Shown here piece by piece: positions 35,128-44,103 of a stretch of 64,000 nucleotides of DNA (positions are counted from its first letter, which is position 1; every line of letters begins with the position of its first letter). The notes below the pieces were generated by a model. It made no database searches, was not told the DNA's origin, and worked only from the letters and a program-made list of their open reading frames with translations. A program made the translations under genes and the position numbers. Source of the DNA: Maribacter sp. MJ134 (GTDB lineage Bacteria; Bacteroidota; Bacteroidia; Flavobacteriales; Flavobacteriaceae); assembly GCF_003970695.1 (NCBI RefSeq), contig NZ_CP034570.1, positions 3,162,001-3,226,000 on the forward strand. Direction: 5' to 3'.

Positions 35128-36816
35128 ATGCGCTGGACCATTAAACCAAAACCAGATTCCGAAGCTATTGACCAATTGGCCAAAGAGCTTCGTGTGGATA
35201 CATTGGTAGCGCAGCTATTGTTACAAAGAGGAATTAGCACTTACGAGGAAGCCAAAAACTTTTTTAGACCCCAATTAGAAGATCTACATGACCCGTTCTT
35301 GATGAAGGACATGGATGTCGCAGTAGAAAGAATAGCCACCGCCATTGCCAATAACGAGAACATTTTGGTTTTTGGAGATTATGATGTAGATGGAACAACG
35401 GCTGTTGCTTTGGTGTCTTCCTATTTGTTAAGTTACTATCCCAATGTGGCAACGTATATTCCCGACCGTTATGATGAGGGTTATGGCGTTTCCTATAAGG
35501 GTATCGATTTTGCCGAGGATAACGGTTTCTCGCTTATTATAGCCTTGGATTGTGGCGTAAAAGCCATTGAAAAGGTGGCTTATGCAAAAGAAAAGGAAAT
35601 TGATTTTATAATTTGTGATCACCACAGGCCTGGTAAAAATTTACCGGATGCGGTGGCCGTTTTGGACCCGAAAAGAGAAGATTGCAGCTATCCGTATGAC
35701 GAATTATGCGGTTGTGGCGTGGGTTTTAAATTAATTCAGGCCTTGGGTTCGCGTAGGGGAGAAACCATTTACGACATTACCCAATATCTTGATCTAGTGG
35801 CGACTGCAATAGGGGCGGATATTGTACCAATAACTGGGGAAAATAGAATTTTGGCCTATTACGGTCTAAAGGTCATCAACGAACAACCTCGTATAGGTTT
35901 TAAGGCCATTATAGACCAAATAAACAAGGCCACGCTAACCATTACAGATGTGGTCTTCATCATTGCTCCAAGAATTAATGCGGCCGGAAGAATGAAACAT
36001 GGCCAACATGCCGTTAATCTGCTCGTAGAAACAGATTTAAACAAAGCCTCGAAGTTTGCTGCCGAGATTGAAAAATTTAATACGGACAGGAGAGGGTTGG
36101 ACCAAGAAATTACCCAAGAAGCATTGGTCCAAATTCAAAGAAACGAGGAGCAAGAGGGATTCACTTCCGTAGTGTATAAAGATACTTGGCATAAGGGAGT
36201 TATAGGCATCGTAGCATCGCGCCTAACGGAAACGTATTACAGGCCTACATTGGTATTTACCAAAAGTGGTGATAAGTTGGCCGCATCTGCACGTTCCGTT
36301 AAAGGCTTTGATGTTTATAATGCCTTGGAAGGTTGTTCGGACTATATAGAACAGTTTGGAGGACATAAATACGCCGCAGGCCTAACATTGTCAGCGAACC
36401 AATATCAAAATTTTAAACATCAATTTGAAAAAGTGGTCAAAGAGACTATTGACCCGCAGTTACTGACTCCGGAAATCTCGGTGGACGCCGTAATAACATT
36501 AAAGGACATTACCCCAAAATTATTGCGTATTCTTAACCAGTTCGCCCCTTTTGGACCGGGGAATATGAGCCCGGTTTTTATGGCGGAAAATTTGGTGGAT
36601 ACAGGTTACGCAAAAGGCGTAGGACAAGATGAAGCGCATTTAAAACTTTCGGTTACCCAGTACGATAGTCATAAAATTGGGGGTATAGGCTTTAATCTTG
36701 GGGATAAGCTAAACCTGGTAACGAGCAGAAAACCTTTCAGCGCAGTATTCTCAATTGATGAGAATGAGTGGCAGGGAAATGTGAGCCTTCAATTAAAGCT
36801 AAGGGATATTAAATGA
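35128..36816 (+). CDS. recJ: Single-stranded-DNA-specific exonuclease RecJ
   Basis: 562 residues: the DHH-family motifs are DYDVDGTTAVALV (about residues 89-101), DCGVKAIE and CDHHRPGK, then the DHHA1 domain with the ARSVKGFDVYNALEG block and GGHKYAAGLTLS, and the OB-like C-terminus with PFGPGNMSPVF. It degrades single-stranded DNA 5' to 3' in recombination and repair. It overlaps the VOC gene by 4 bases, so it leads a recJ-VOC-MFS unit. Confidence 0.95.
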   Translation: MRWTIKPKPDSEAIDQLAKELRVDTLVAQLLLQRGISTYEEAKNFFRPQLEDLHDPFLMKDMDVAVERIATAIANNENILVFGDYDVDGTTAVALVSSYLLSYYPNVATYIPDRYDEGYGVSYKGIDFAEDNGFSLIIALDCGVKAIEKVAYAKEKEIDFIICDHHRPGKNLPDAVAVLDPKREDCSYPYDELCGCGVGFKLIQALGSRRGETIYDITQYLDLVATAIGADIVPITGENRILAYYGLKVINEQPRIGFKAIIDQINKATLTITDVVFIIAPRINAAGRMKHGQHAVNLLVETDLNKASKFAAEIEKFNTDRRGLDQEITQEALVQIQRNEEQEGFTSVVYKDTWHKGVIGIVASRLTETYYRPTLVFTKSGDKLAASARSVKGFDVYNALEGCSDYIEQFGGHKYAAGLTLSANQYQNFKHQFEKVVKETIDPQLLTPEISVDAVITLKDITPKLLRILNQFAPFGPGNMSPVFMAENLVDTGYAKGVGQDEAHLKLSVTQYDSHKIGGIGFNLGDKLNLVTSRKPFSAVFSIDENEWQGNVSLQLKLRDIK

Positions 36817-37199
36817 AGATAGAACACTTGGCCATTTGGGTAACGGATTTGGAGAAGACACGTAGTTTCTACGAAAAATATTTCGGGGCCACTGCGGGAG
36901 ATAGATACCACAACCCCACAAAGAACTTCTCTTCGTATTTCATAAGTTTTAAAGAGGGTGCTAGATTAGAATTGATGCAGAAACCGGAAATACTTGGGCT
37001 TGCTAATCCTGCCCAAGAACATATAGGGATAAGTCACTTTGCAATTGCTGTAGGTTCTAAGGAAAAAGTAGATTCTTTGACGGAAAAACTGAGAACGGAT
37101 GGTTATACAGTAGCCGGAGAACCCAGAACGACGGGAGATGGTTATTATGAGAGCGTTGTCCTGGACCCAGAGCAAAATAGAATTGAAATTACTATTTAG
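36813..37199 (+). CDS. VOC family protein
   Basis: 128 residues with two beta-alpha-beta-beta-beta modules of the vicinal oxygen chelate fold: EHLAIWVTDLEKTRSFYEKYFG opens the first, and the second ends ESVVLDPEQNRIEITI with the metal-ligand Glu. The His near the N-terminus and C-terminal Glu match glyoxalase-type metal ligands. The substrate is unknown. It overlaps recJ by 4 bases and precedes an MFS gene by 3. Confidence 0.85.
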   Translation: MKIEHLAIWVTDLEKTRSFYEKYFGATAGDRYHNPTKNFSSYFISFKEGARLELMQKPEILGLANPAQEHIGISHFAIAVGSKEKVDSLTEKLRTDGYTVAGEPRTTGDGYYESVVLDPEQNRIEITI

Positions 37200-37202
37200 C
37201 AG

Positions 37203-38474
37203 ATGAGCAAAGAAATAGACCCGTATGCCGCATTACGTTTCAAGGAATTCAATATATTTTTAGGAGTACGTTTTGCAATGGTTTTTGCTTGGTCTATGCA
37301 GTTTATTGTTATAGAATGGCAAGTGTATTCCATGACCAAAGACCCCTTGTCATTAGGTATCATAGGGTTAATGGAGGTTATCCCGGCGGTGGGTATGGCC
37401 TTGTTTGCAGGTCATATTGTGGACCAAAAGGAAAAACGAAATCTTTTGATCAAATGCATTCTTGGTTTTTCTGTAGTTAGTTTTGGTCTTTTTATGCTGA
37501 GTTTACCAAGCATGGAATCTGAAATGGAGACAAAGAACATTTTATACGGCATCTATTTTTTGGTATTTATAGGTGGTTTGGTCAGGGCTTTTTTAGGCCC
37601 TACAATTTTTTCCTTGATCGCTTTAATAGTGCCCAAAAGAATTTACCCAAATGCCGCAACGTGGAGTAGTTCTACATGGCAATTTGCCTCTGTACTGGGT
37701 CCGGCATTAGCTGGGTTTTCTATAAGCCTCATAGGGGTACATTGGTCTATGTGTGTCATCTTTGGGTTTTCTATTCTGGCCTTATTACTTCTATTAAAGA
37801 TTCCTAAAAAACCCATATTGAATGCAAAAATAGGAGAACCGGTTTTCCAAAGTTTAAAGGAGGGCTTACAGTTTGTCTTTAGAACAAAAGCAGTCTTTGG
37901 AGCCCTTACCTTGGATATGATTGCCGTTCTTTTTGGTGGTGCGGTGGCATTATTACCCGTTTTTGCCCAAGATATCCTTCAAGTGGGTTCAGAAGGATTC
38001 GGTATTTTAAGGGCGGCACCGGCAGTTGGGGCATCTATTACCATGTTAGGTTCCACTAGATTTCCACTACATCGAAATGCGGGTAAAAAACTACTCTGGG
38101 CAGTAGCAGGTTTTGGAGTATGTATTATTGTTTTTGGCTTATCCCCGTATTTTTGGGTATCTGTTATTGCACTGTTCCTAAGCGGAGCGGTAGATGGGGT
38201 GTCCATGATTATACGCCAGACCATACTTCAACTAAAAACGCCAGACAATATGCGTGGTAGGGTAGCTTCGGTAAATTCTATGTTCGTTGGTTCTTCCAAT
38301 GAATTGGGAGCTTTTGAAAGTGGAGTAACCGCAAAACTTATGGGAACGGTAACGGCCGTAGTATTCGGAGGCGCCATGACACTTTTAACCGTAGGGGTCA
38401 CCGCTTTCGTATCTCCATCCTTTAGAAGATTGGATTTACAGAAAGATATTGACGAGCACGAGAAGGAGATTTAA
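37203..38474 (+). CDS. MFS transporter
   Basis: 423 residues with about 11-12 membrane segments. The VDQKEKRNLLIKC loop after TM2-3 and AATWSSSTWQFASVLGPALAG in TM5 match the EntS-like (MFS_3) branch of the superfamily. It likely exports a small molecule; no substrate is indicated by context. It follows VOC by 3 bases, and a terminator follows. Confidence 0.87.
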   Translation: MSKEIDPYAALRFKEFNIFLGVRFAMVFAWSMQFIVIEWQVYSMTKDPLSLGIIGLMEVIPAVGMALFAGHIVDQKEKRNLLIKCILGFSVVSFGLFMLSLPSMESEMETKNILYGIYFLVFIGGLVRAFLGPTIFSLIALIVPKRIYPNAATWSSSTWQFASVLGPALAGFSISLIGVHWSMCVIFGFSILALLLLLKIPKKPILNAKIGEPVFQSLKEGLQFVFRTKAVFGALTLDMIAVLFGGAVALLPVFAQDILQVGSEGFGILRAAPAVGASITMLGSTRFPLHRNAGKKLLWAVAGFGVCIIVFGLSPYFWVSVIALFLSGAVDGVSMIIRQTILQLKTPDNMRGRVASVNSMFVGSSNELGAFESGVTAKLMGTVTAVVFGGAMTLLTVGVTAFVSPSFRRLDLQKDIDEHEKEI

Positions 38475-38486
38475 TCATACAAATCA

Positions 38487-38517
38487 AAAAAGCCCCTCTT
38501 GGGAGAAGGGCTATTTT
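38487..38517 (+). terminator. Terminator between MFS and LpxH-like genes
   Basis: An A-run, then stem AGCCCCTCT with AGAAGGGCT (one or two imperfect pairs) around TGGG, then T-rich DNA. It sits between convergent genes and could act on both. Confidence 0.55.
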
Positions 38518-38705
38518 GTAATGTAGGTAAATTAAGATTTGGGTCATTAAGATCGGTTTTTGTAGGTACTGTGAAGATTTGGAATCAACACTAAAACTTA
38601 ATAACACTGTAAAGATATATGCATCCTAGCTACTTTCTAAATTATTGTTGTGAAACCTTCAAAATATGTTGTAAGAAAAAGATTACAAATAATTTAGATG
38701 ATGAA

Positions 38706-39482
38706 CTACTCCGTTTTACCCTTATATGCTCTAAGCGATAAGCTATCACCATCAAATACAGCATAGGTATAGTAATTGATCCAATCTCCTAAGTTGGTGT
38801 ACTTGGACTTTTCGTTTAAATCGATTTCTAAAGGAAGATGCCGGTGTCCAAAAATGAAGTGGTCGTAATGTTGTGTTTCCAATTTTCTTTTGGCGTATTG
38901 TACTAACCATTCCTTATCTGCTCCAAGGAACTTGGCGTCCTCGTCTCCAGAAATAAGTTTGTTCTTAACAGAGAAGTACTGGGCAAGTTTAACACCTAAA
39001 TCCGGATGTAACCATCTAAAGAACCATTTTGCAACCGGATTGGTAAATACTTTTTTCATCCGTTTATATCCTTTGTCATGCGGTCCAAGGCCATCTCCAT
39101 GGCCTATAAAGAAAGAAATCCCGTTAATGGTGTACTGCTGTGGCCTATGAAAAACGGGAATATTCAATTCTTCTTCAAAATAACCGTTCATCCAAAGATC
39201 GTGATTACCAACAAAATAAAAGATAGGAATACCTGCATCTGAGATTTCGGCCAACTTCCCTAGTGTACGGGTAAAACCTTTAGGGACTACGGTTTTATAT
39301 TCCATCCAGAAATCAAACAGATCACCAAGTAAAAAGATGGCACCCGCATCTGCCTTTATCTCATCTAACCAAGCGACAAATTTTTTTTCTCTGGGATAGC
39401 TTTGCTCCATCGTCGGTGCTCCCAAGTGATTATCACTGGCAAAATACACTTTCTTTCCTCCGGTTAGCTCTAAAGTTGTCAT
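38706..39482 (-). CDS. LpxH-like UDP-2,3-diacylglucosamine diphosphatase
   Basis: 258 residues of a metallophosphoesterase: metal-ligand blocks YFASDNHLG, LLGDLFDFW, YFVGNHDLW, FFIGHGDGLG and FIFGHRHLP appear in the standard order. This matches LpxH-type enzymes, which make lipid X in lipid A synthesis; the group's exact lipid substrate in flavobacteria is inferred from homology only. A TATATTTG box (39492-39499) lies 10 bases before the start. Confidence 0.85.
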   Translation of the reverse strand: MTTLELTGGKKVYFASDNHLGAPTMEQSYPREKKFVAWLDEIKADAGAIFLLGDLFDFWMEYKTVVPKGFTRTLGKLAEISDAGIPIFYFVGNHDLWMNGYFEEELNIPVFHRPQQYTINGISFFIGHGDGLGPHDKGYKRMKKVFTNPVAKWFFRWLHPDLGVKLAQYFSVKNKLISGDEDAKFLGADKEWLVQYAKRKLETQHYDHFIFGHRHLPLEIDLNEKSKYTNLGDWINYYTYAVFDGDSLSLRAYKGKTE

Positions 39483-39491
39483 ACGAGTTTA

Positions 39492-39499
39492 CAAATATA
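39492..39499 (-). promoter_or_regulatory. Candidate -7 box (TATATTTG) for the LpxH-like gene
   Basis: Minus-strand TATATTTG lies 10 bases upstream of the ATG, implying an almost leaderless transcript if real. No TTG partner at standard spacing is present. Confidence 0.4.
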
Positions 39500-39628
39500 A
39501 CGGAATAGTCTTTTGTGCTATTAAAAGCGTCAACTTTCATTTCTAAAGAGCAAAACAAATGATGAGTTGAGCAATATATTATGAGAGCTAAACGGTAGGC
39601 ATATAGTTACCGCATTAAAATTAGACAT

Positions 39629-40078
39629 ATGAATAACGATATTAAGACAATTGAGAACAAGATTAAAGCGATAATCGAGAAAAACGAAGATTCCGTAAAG
39701 GGCTTTGAAAAGGCTTCTGAAAATGCGAAGGAAATAGGAATCAAAGCTTATTTTGAAAAGCGAGCGGACCAACGAAGACTGTTCGTAAAAACACTGCACA
39801 ATGCTGTTCCAGAACTTAAAACCGAAAATGCCGACGATGGCACTGCAAAAGGAAGTATTCATAGGACCTGGATGGACGTAAAAGCTTTTTTCTCCGGAGA
39901 CAATGATGAAGCCATGTTAGAGGAAGCTGTACGGGGAGACAAATCTGCCATTTCAGAATACAATGAAATGTTGGCAGAAACAATGATACCTCATAGGGTG
40001 AAGGAAATTATTAGAGAACAAAGGGATGCCATACAAAACGATTTGGAAACCTCTAAAATCCTAGAGGAGATAGCATAG
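39629..40078 (+). CDS. PA2169-family four-helix-bundle (DUF2383) protein
   Basis: 149 residues forming a ferritin-like four-helix bundle: ENKIKAIIEKNEDSVKGFEKASENA at the start, AYFEKRADQRRLFVKTLH in helix 2, GSIHRTWMDVKAFFSG in helix 3, and LEEAVRGDKSAISEYNEML in helix 4. This matches the DUF2383/PA2169 family, induced by stress in other bacteria; function unknown. The Glu/His pattern might bind iron, which is speculation. Confidence 0.85.
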   Translation: MNNDIKTIENKIKAIIEKNEDSVKGFEKASENAKEIGIKAYFEKRADQRRLFVKTLHNAVPELKTENADDGTAKGSIHRTWMDVKAFFSGDNDEAMLEEAVRGDKSAISEYNEMLAETMIPHRVKEIIREQRDAIQNDLETSKILEEIA

Positions 40079-40110
40079 GCCTCATATGTTTATTATATGA
40101 TGAAATTAAA

Positions 40111-40143
40111 AAAATCGGGGCTTTTGTGGCTCCGATTTTTTTA
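40111..40143 (+). terminator. Terminator after the DUF2383 gene
   Basis: Stem AAATCGGGGC with GGCTCCGATTT (mismatched near the loop) around TTTTGT, then a T run. It ends the DUF2383 transcript and faces the converging queD gene. Confidence 0.7.
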
Positions 40144-40259
40144 TTCTATTACGTAAAGTGATTATGTATGAAAAGCTACATTTATCATGTTCCGGCGACT
40201 GTGTCCAAATAAAATATGAGCTTTCCTTTTAATACATTGTAGGCTCGCCCCCGAGTCAT

Positions 40260-40712
40260 TTACTGGTTATCGCTGGCAAACCACTCCGCAAAAGAGGTTT
40301 CGGTCTCCTGTAATTTTAAGGAAAATAACTTTATGTTTTCTGGAAGGCGAGCCGTTATTTTGGCTGCAAAATCTATGACCATATTTTCACTGGTGGGCTG
40401 GTAATCCGCTAAAATAACGTTATGTCCCCTATCGGTCAGTTCCTTGGCCAATTCAACATGAGGTGTGTTTTTATTAAAGACCGTGGCGTGATCAAACTTA
40501 TTTACAATTTCCTCTTTGACTATTTTCTTTAAATCACCAAAATCTATGACCATCCCTAATTTCACATGGGCGGTATCCGTAATAGGTGTGCCTATTACCG
40601 TTACAGAAAGCTTATAACTATGGCCATGTACATTTCTACATTTACCGTCGTAGCCATAAAGGGCATGACCCGTTTCAAAATTGAATTGTTTGGTGATTCT
40701 AATAGTTGACAT
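40260..40712 (-). CDS. queD: 6-carboxytetrahydropterin synthase (QueD/PTPS family)
   Basis: 150 residues from ATG 40712; an in-frame TTG at 40733 is overlapped by the candidate promoter box and is unlikely. The zinc-binding histidines appear in FNFETGHALYG and NVHGHSYKL, the catalytic Cys in GKCRNVHGH, and VIDFGDLKKIVKE follows. The enzyme converts dihydroneopterin triphosphate to 6-carboxytetrahydropterin for queuosine synthesis. Length is normal. Confidence 0.9.
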   Translation of the reverse strand: MSTIRITKQFNFETGHALYGYDGKCRNVHGHSYKLSVTVIGTPITDTAHVKLGMVIDFGDLKKIVKEEIVNKFDHATVFNKNTPHVELAKELTDRGHNVILADYQPTSENMVIDFAAKITARLPENIKLFSLKLQETETSFAEWFASDNQ

Positions 40713-40730
40713 TACGATACAATTAGCTGG

Positions 40731-40738
40731 CAAAGGTA
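40731..40738 (-). promoter_or_regulatory. Candidate -7 box (TACCTTTG) for queD
   Basis: Minus-strand TACCTTTG lies 19 bases before the ATG of queD and fits TAnnTTTG exactly. No TTG at the standard distance was found. Its location supports the ATG start over the more upstream TTG. Confidence 0.45.
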
Positions 40739-40777
40739 GGAATTCTTAGATAAGGGTCCGTGTTTAAATAATAATGC

Positions 40778-41206
40778 TTAGCTACTGCTATATAATAAAT
40801 AGGAGCCACCAATAATTAGAAAAGGAGCCGCGATCATTAATAGGATAACAGACCATCGATACAATCCCCAGAAAGAGACGGTCCTTGCTTTCTTTGGATT
40901 GGTTCTATCATATATAAGTTGTACTTTTTCTCCTATTTCATAAGCAGGAGGGCTAGAACTTATACCACTTTTAAACGTTTGTTTGTTCTGTGACCTGTCC
41001 GTGAACTCAAAAACAGGTGTATACATGGTGCTACTATCGCTCCGATGCGTAGAGAACTCTGTAACCACAGCTGTAGTTTTTATTCCCTTTTCCAGTAGAT
41101 TTCGAGTTTTCTGAAATTGGTTAAATGCACCATAAGCTAGGAATGCTCCTATAAGAAAGAGAAAAGTATAAAAGATGACCCACAGCATAGTTTTGTTCTT
41201 GGACAT
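40778..41206 (-). CDS. DUF3592 domain membrane protein
   Basis: 142 residues: an N-terminal membrane span (FYTFLFLIGAFLAYGAF), an extracytoplasmic beta-rich domain with TTAVVTEFSTHR and YTPVFEFTD, AYEIGEKVQLIYDRTNPKKA, and a second span (SVILLMIAAPFLIIGGSYLLY). This is the DUF3592 arrangement. No function is established. It is preceded at 5 bases by a 37-aa membrane-peptide gene on the same strand. Confidence 0.83.
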   Translation of the reverse strand: MSKNKTMLWVIFYTFLFLIGAFLAYGAFNQFQKTRNLLEKGIKTTAVVTEFSTHRSDSSTMYTPVFEFTDRSQNKQTFKSGISSSPPAYEIGEKVQLIYDRTNPKKARTVSFWGLYRWSVILLMIAAPFLIIGGSYLLYSSS

Positions 41207-41211
41207 CTTTT

Positions 41212-41325
41212 TTAGCGCTTGAACTTGCGGCGGGTCCTTACTCTATTTACAAAATAGATAACCACAACGAACAAAGCCAAAATTGGAAAGACAAGGTCGC
41301 CGTTTAAAAAATTGAAAAACTCCAT
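41212..41325 (-). CDS. Putative 37-aa single-span membrane peptide
   Basis: A complete frame (ATG 41325, TAA 41212) of 37 residues: MEFFNFLNGD, a hydrophobic span (LVFPILALFVVVIYFV) and a very basic tail (NRVRTRRKFKR) that predicts a cytosolic C-terminus. It ends 5 bases before the DUF3592 gene, so the two may be co-translated. Such short basic-tailed spans are common in real small proteins but also occur by chance. Confidence 0.45.
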   Translation of the reverse strand: MEFFNFLNGDLVFPILALFVVVIYFVNRVRTRRKFKR

Positions 41326-41372
41326 TATGAATAAATTTAACACTAGAACGAAAATTGATAACTGTTATTGCA

Positions 41373-42140
41373 CTATTTCTTGAACTTTGATATAGCTTTT
41401 ATGGTAAAATCGGAAAGCGCTAATTTGCCTGTTAAAGCTGCGCGTTCCAGAAGTAGTTTATCCCAATGGGATGTATCTCTCCATAGCACTTTTTTTAACT
41501 CCGTTAACGCCTCTGGGTTATATTCCGATAATTTCTGTGTAAAGAAATCTAATTCTTTATCCATTTCGTTAATATCGTCGAATACTTTTGAAAACAGCCC
41601 TTTTTCTTTGGCCCAGTAAGCATTTTTCCACTCCGTAGGGGCAAGGCTCAGCTCAGAAATTGCTGCAACACCTATTTTTCTTTCTACTGCCGGTGCAATG
41701 ACCAATGGGGCAATACCGATGGAGAGTTCGGAAAGGCGTATGGCAGAAGCTTCCGTAGCAAAAACATAATCACAGGCAGCGGCTAGACCTACTCCGCCGC
41801 CAACAGTTTTGCCTTGAACCCGCCCCACAATGACCTTAGAACAATTACGCATCGCATTGATGACATTTGCGAAGCCGCTGAAAAAGGTTTTCCCGTCCTC
41901 CAAAGTAGCGACCGCCATAAGTTCGTCGAATGATGCCCCGGCGCAAAAGGCCCTATCCCCCTCCGATTTTAAAAGAATCACTGAAACGGTACTATGCTGT
42001 GAAAGCTTATCTAGTTCCGCCGTTAGACGACCTAATAGTTCAGAAGTAAATGAATTACTAGCCGGATGTCCAAACTCCACGATAGCGACCTTACCATCTA
42101 TTTTGGTATAAAGACTTCCACTCTTCCTATCGGTTCCCAT
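41373..42140 (-). CDS. Enoyl-CoA hydratase/isomerase family protein
   Basis: 255 residues of the crotonase fold: KSEGDRAFCAGASFDELMA is the oxyanion-hole block, VGRVQGKTVGGGVGLAAACDYVFAT the second, then ELSIGIAPLVIAP. The protein would act on acyl-CoA thioesters; the precise reaction is not clear because the catalytic glutamates of hydratases are not obvious. It lies next to the MATE gene on the same strand with 69 bases between. Confidence 0.87.
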   Translation of the reverse strand: MGTDRKSGSLYTKIDGKVAIVEFGHPASNSFTSELLGRLTAELDKLSQHSTVSVILLKSEGDRAFCAGASFDELMAVATLEDGKTFFSGFANVINAMRNCSKVIVGRVQGKTVGGGVGLAAACDYVFATEASAIRLSELSIGIAPLVIAPAVERKIGVAAISELSLAPTEWKNAYWAKEKGLFSKVFDDINEMDKELDFFTQKLSEYNPEALTELKKVLWRDTSHWDKLLLERAALTGKLALSDFTIKAISKFKK

Positions 42141-42209
42141 ATGTTCAAATTAAGATGTTATTCCGTATGTTCGGTAACCTATTTAAAATAGGCCTTACCC
42201 TTTTCAAAA

Positions 42210-43544
42210 TTAGGTGTTTTGTAATAAGGGCCGAAACTTTTTTCTGAACTTCCAAACCAGTGCACCCCCTCTTATCAGCATCCATATTGTAAAAGAAATC
42301 CATATTCCCGTTAAATCCCATCCAAGATATTTTCCTATAAAAAGTGCAGGGACAAAACCTAAGAACGTTGCGGACAGTAGTGTATTTCTCAAGTATTTCA
42401 TTTCCCCCAACCCTTTGAATAATCCATCTAAAACAAAAGCCAAGGTATTCATGGGAAGCCCAAGGATAACGATAAAAAATATGGTGTAGAAGGTATTTAG
42501 GACAAGTGTTTCTTTGGAAAAGAGACTACCGATGGGATAATAAAATACAAACCCAAGTACCATTAAAACTAGACTTACCCATAATCCGTACTGGGTTATT
42601 TTCTTTGCCAGGTACCACAATCCGTTATAGTCCTTGGCCCCCAAAAGTCTTCCTCCCATAATATTGCCCGCAGCGCCATAACCATCAATGAAGAAAGCGG
42701 AAAATAGCCAAATGTTTATGGCTATGGTGTGGGCGCCAATATAGGCATCACCCAGAGCGGTAGCTTCCCTCACGGCCAGGATGAGCGCGGTATTCAAGGC
42801 AATGGCCCTAACGAAGAGATTTAAGCTCATGACCACCAAGCGCCCCAGTTCTGGATGGATGGGAAGTTTAAGTTTAAGACTCATATCGGTTTTAGTAAGC
42901 AACAGCACAAAAGCCATGATGGCCATAACCGCTTGGGCAATTAAACTAGCGTAGGCCGCACCGTCTAAATATAGCGGTTCTACTATACCGTCTATTCCGT
43001 AGACTAGAATTACATCTAAGATTACATTTAAAACGGCCCCCGTAATAGCAATGACCATGGGCCAAAACGTATTTTGAAGCCCTCTGAAAATACCCATGAC
43101 GGCAAATACAAAAAGTGTCAACGGAAAACCCCAAACCCTAATGGAATAATAGCTGATACAGTATTGTAAAATTTTTCCAGTGGCATTTAAAAGCTGAAAA
43201 ATTTCTTCAACAATAAAGATGGTAGAAAGTAGGATCAGAATGCTAAGCCCTATATTAAGAAAAATGGCTTGTGCCGGCAATGTTTTTACTTCCGCTAATT
43301 TTCCCGCCCCCAGATACTGGGAAATAATAGCGGAGATGGCACTACGGGTCTGTCCTAGAATCCATATCAACATGGAAAGAAATGAACCAACGATTCCGGC
43401 TGCGGCCAAAGATTCAATACCGTCAACGGGAATGTTACCCACAATGGCAGTATCCGTTATTGATAGCAAAGGTTCCGCAATCCCTGCTATGGTTGCAGGA
43501 ATGGCAAGTTTGTTTATCGATTTAAAGTTGATGGCGGTCTTCAA
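42210..43544 (-). CDS. MATE family efflux transporter
   Basis: 444 residues, 12 membrane segments. The N-terminal block NKLAIPATIAGIAEPLLSITDTAIVG is typical of MATE proteins, and AAAGIVGSF and GAGKLAEVKTL follow. It exports cationic compounds by Na+ or H+ antiport; the substrate is unknown. It lies 9 bases after the GNAT gene, probably co-transcribed. Confidence 0.9.
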   Translation of the reverse strand: MKTAINFKSINKLAIPATIAGIAEPLLSITDTAIVGNIPVDGIESLAAAGIVGSFLSMLIWILGQTRSAISAIISQYLGAGKLAEVKTLPAQAIFLNIGLSILILLSTIFIVEEIFQLLNATGKILQYCISYYSIRVWGFPLTLFVFAVMGIFRGLQNTFWPMVIAITGAVLNVILDVILVYGIDGIVEPLYLDGAAYASLIAQAVMAIMAFVLLLTKTDMSLKLKLPIHPELGRLVVMSLNLFVRAIALNTALILAVREATALGDAYIGAHTIAINIWLFSAFFIDGYGAAGNIMGGRLLGAKDYNGLWYLAKKITQYGLWVSLVLMVLGFVFYYPIGSLFSKETLVLNTFYTIFFIVILGLPMNTLAFVLDGLFKGLGEMKYLRNTLLSATFLGFVPALFIGKYLGWDLTGIWISFTIWMLIRGGALVWKFRKKFRPLLQNT

Positions 43545-43553
43545 AAAATAAAA

Positions 43554-44051
43554 TTAAAGAACTAGTTCGTAACAGTAAAAGGGATACTTGCTCTGATTTG
43601 GATAATAAATAGCCTCCAATTTTTGATAGCCCCTTGTTTCATAAAATTTTTGATTTCGTTTATTCTGGCCAAAGGTATCTAAACGAACGGATACATAATT
43701 GTTGGTACGGGCATATTCTTCGGCAAAATTCATTAATCTTTGCGCAAAGCCTTTTCCTTGCTGAGACGGGTGCACCGCAAGTCTATGAATATAGATGTTG
43801 TTATTTTTGGTTAGCCATTTTACATTTTCGTACGCTTTGTCCATCACCGAAGAAATGACGATGCAACCAATAAGGTTACCTTCTTCCTTTACAACATAAA
43901 GTTCATTACGTTTGCAATCGACTAGGAATTGGGCGCTACTGGGATAAGTAGTAGTCCATTGAAATATGGCTTTGGACTCCATATGCAATCTACAAGCGGT
44001 TGTTAATTCAAGAATATCCGGAATTTCGGATATCTTTGCATGTTGAATCAT
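43554..44051 (-). CDS. GNAT family N-acetyltransferase
   Basis: 165 residues from ATG 44051 (MIQHAKISEIPDILEL); the longer frame upstream is not GNAT-like and overlaps the universal stress protein gene. The acetyl-CoA-binding block is IYIHRLAVHPSQQGKGFAQRLMN, and VSVRLDTFGQNKRNQKFYETRGYQ is the C-terminal block with the conserved Asn and Tyr. It transfers an acetyl group to a small amine or a protein N-terminus; target unknown. Confidence 0.87.
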   Translation of the reverse strand: MIQHAKISEIPDILELTTACRLHMESKAIFQWTTTYPSSAQFLVDCKRNELYVVKEEGNLIGCIVISSVMDKAYENVKWLTKNNNIYIHRLAVHPSQQGKGFAQRLMNFAEEYARTNNYVSVRLDTFGQNKRNQKFYETRGYQKLEAIYYPNQSKYPFYCYELVL

Positions 44052-44103
44052 AAAACGGATTTGTTTTAATTGTAAATTTAGGGGAATAATCAACAATTGT
44101 ATT

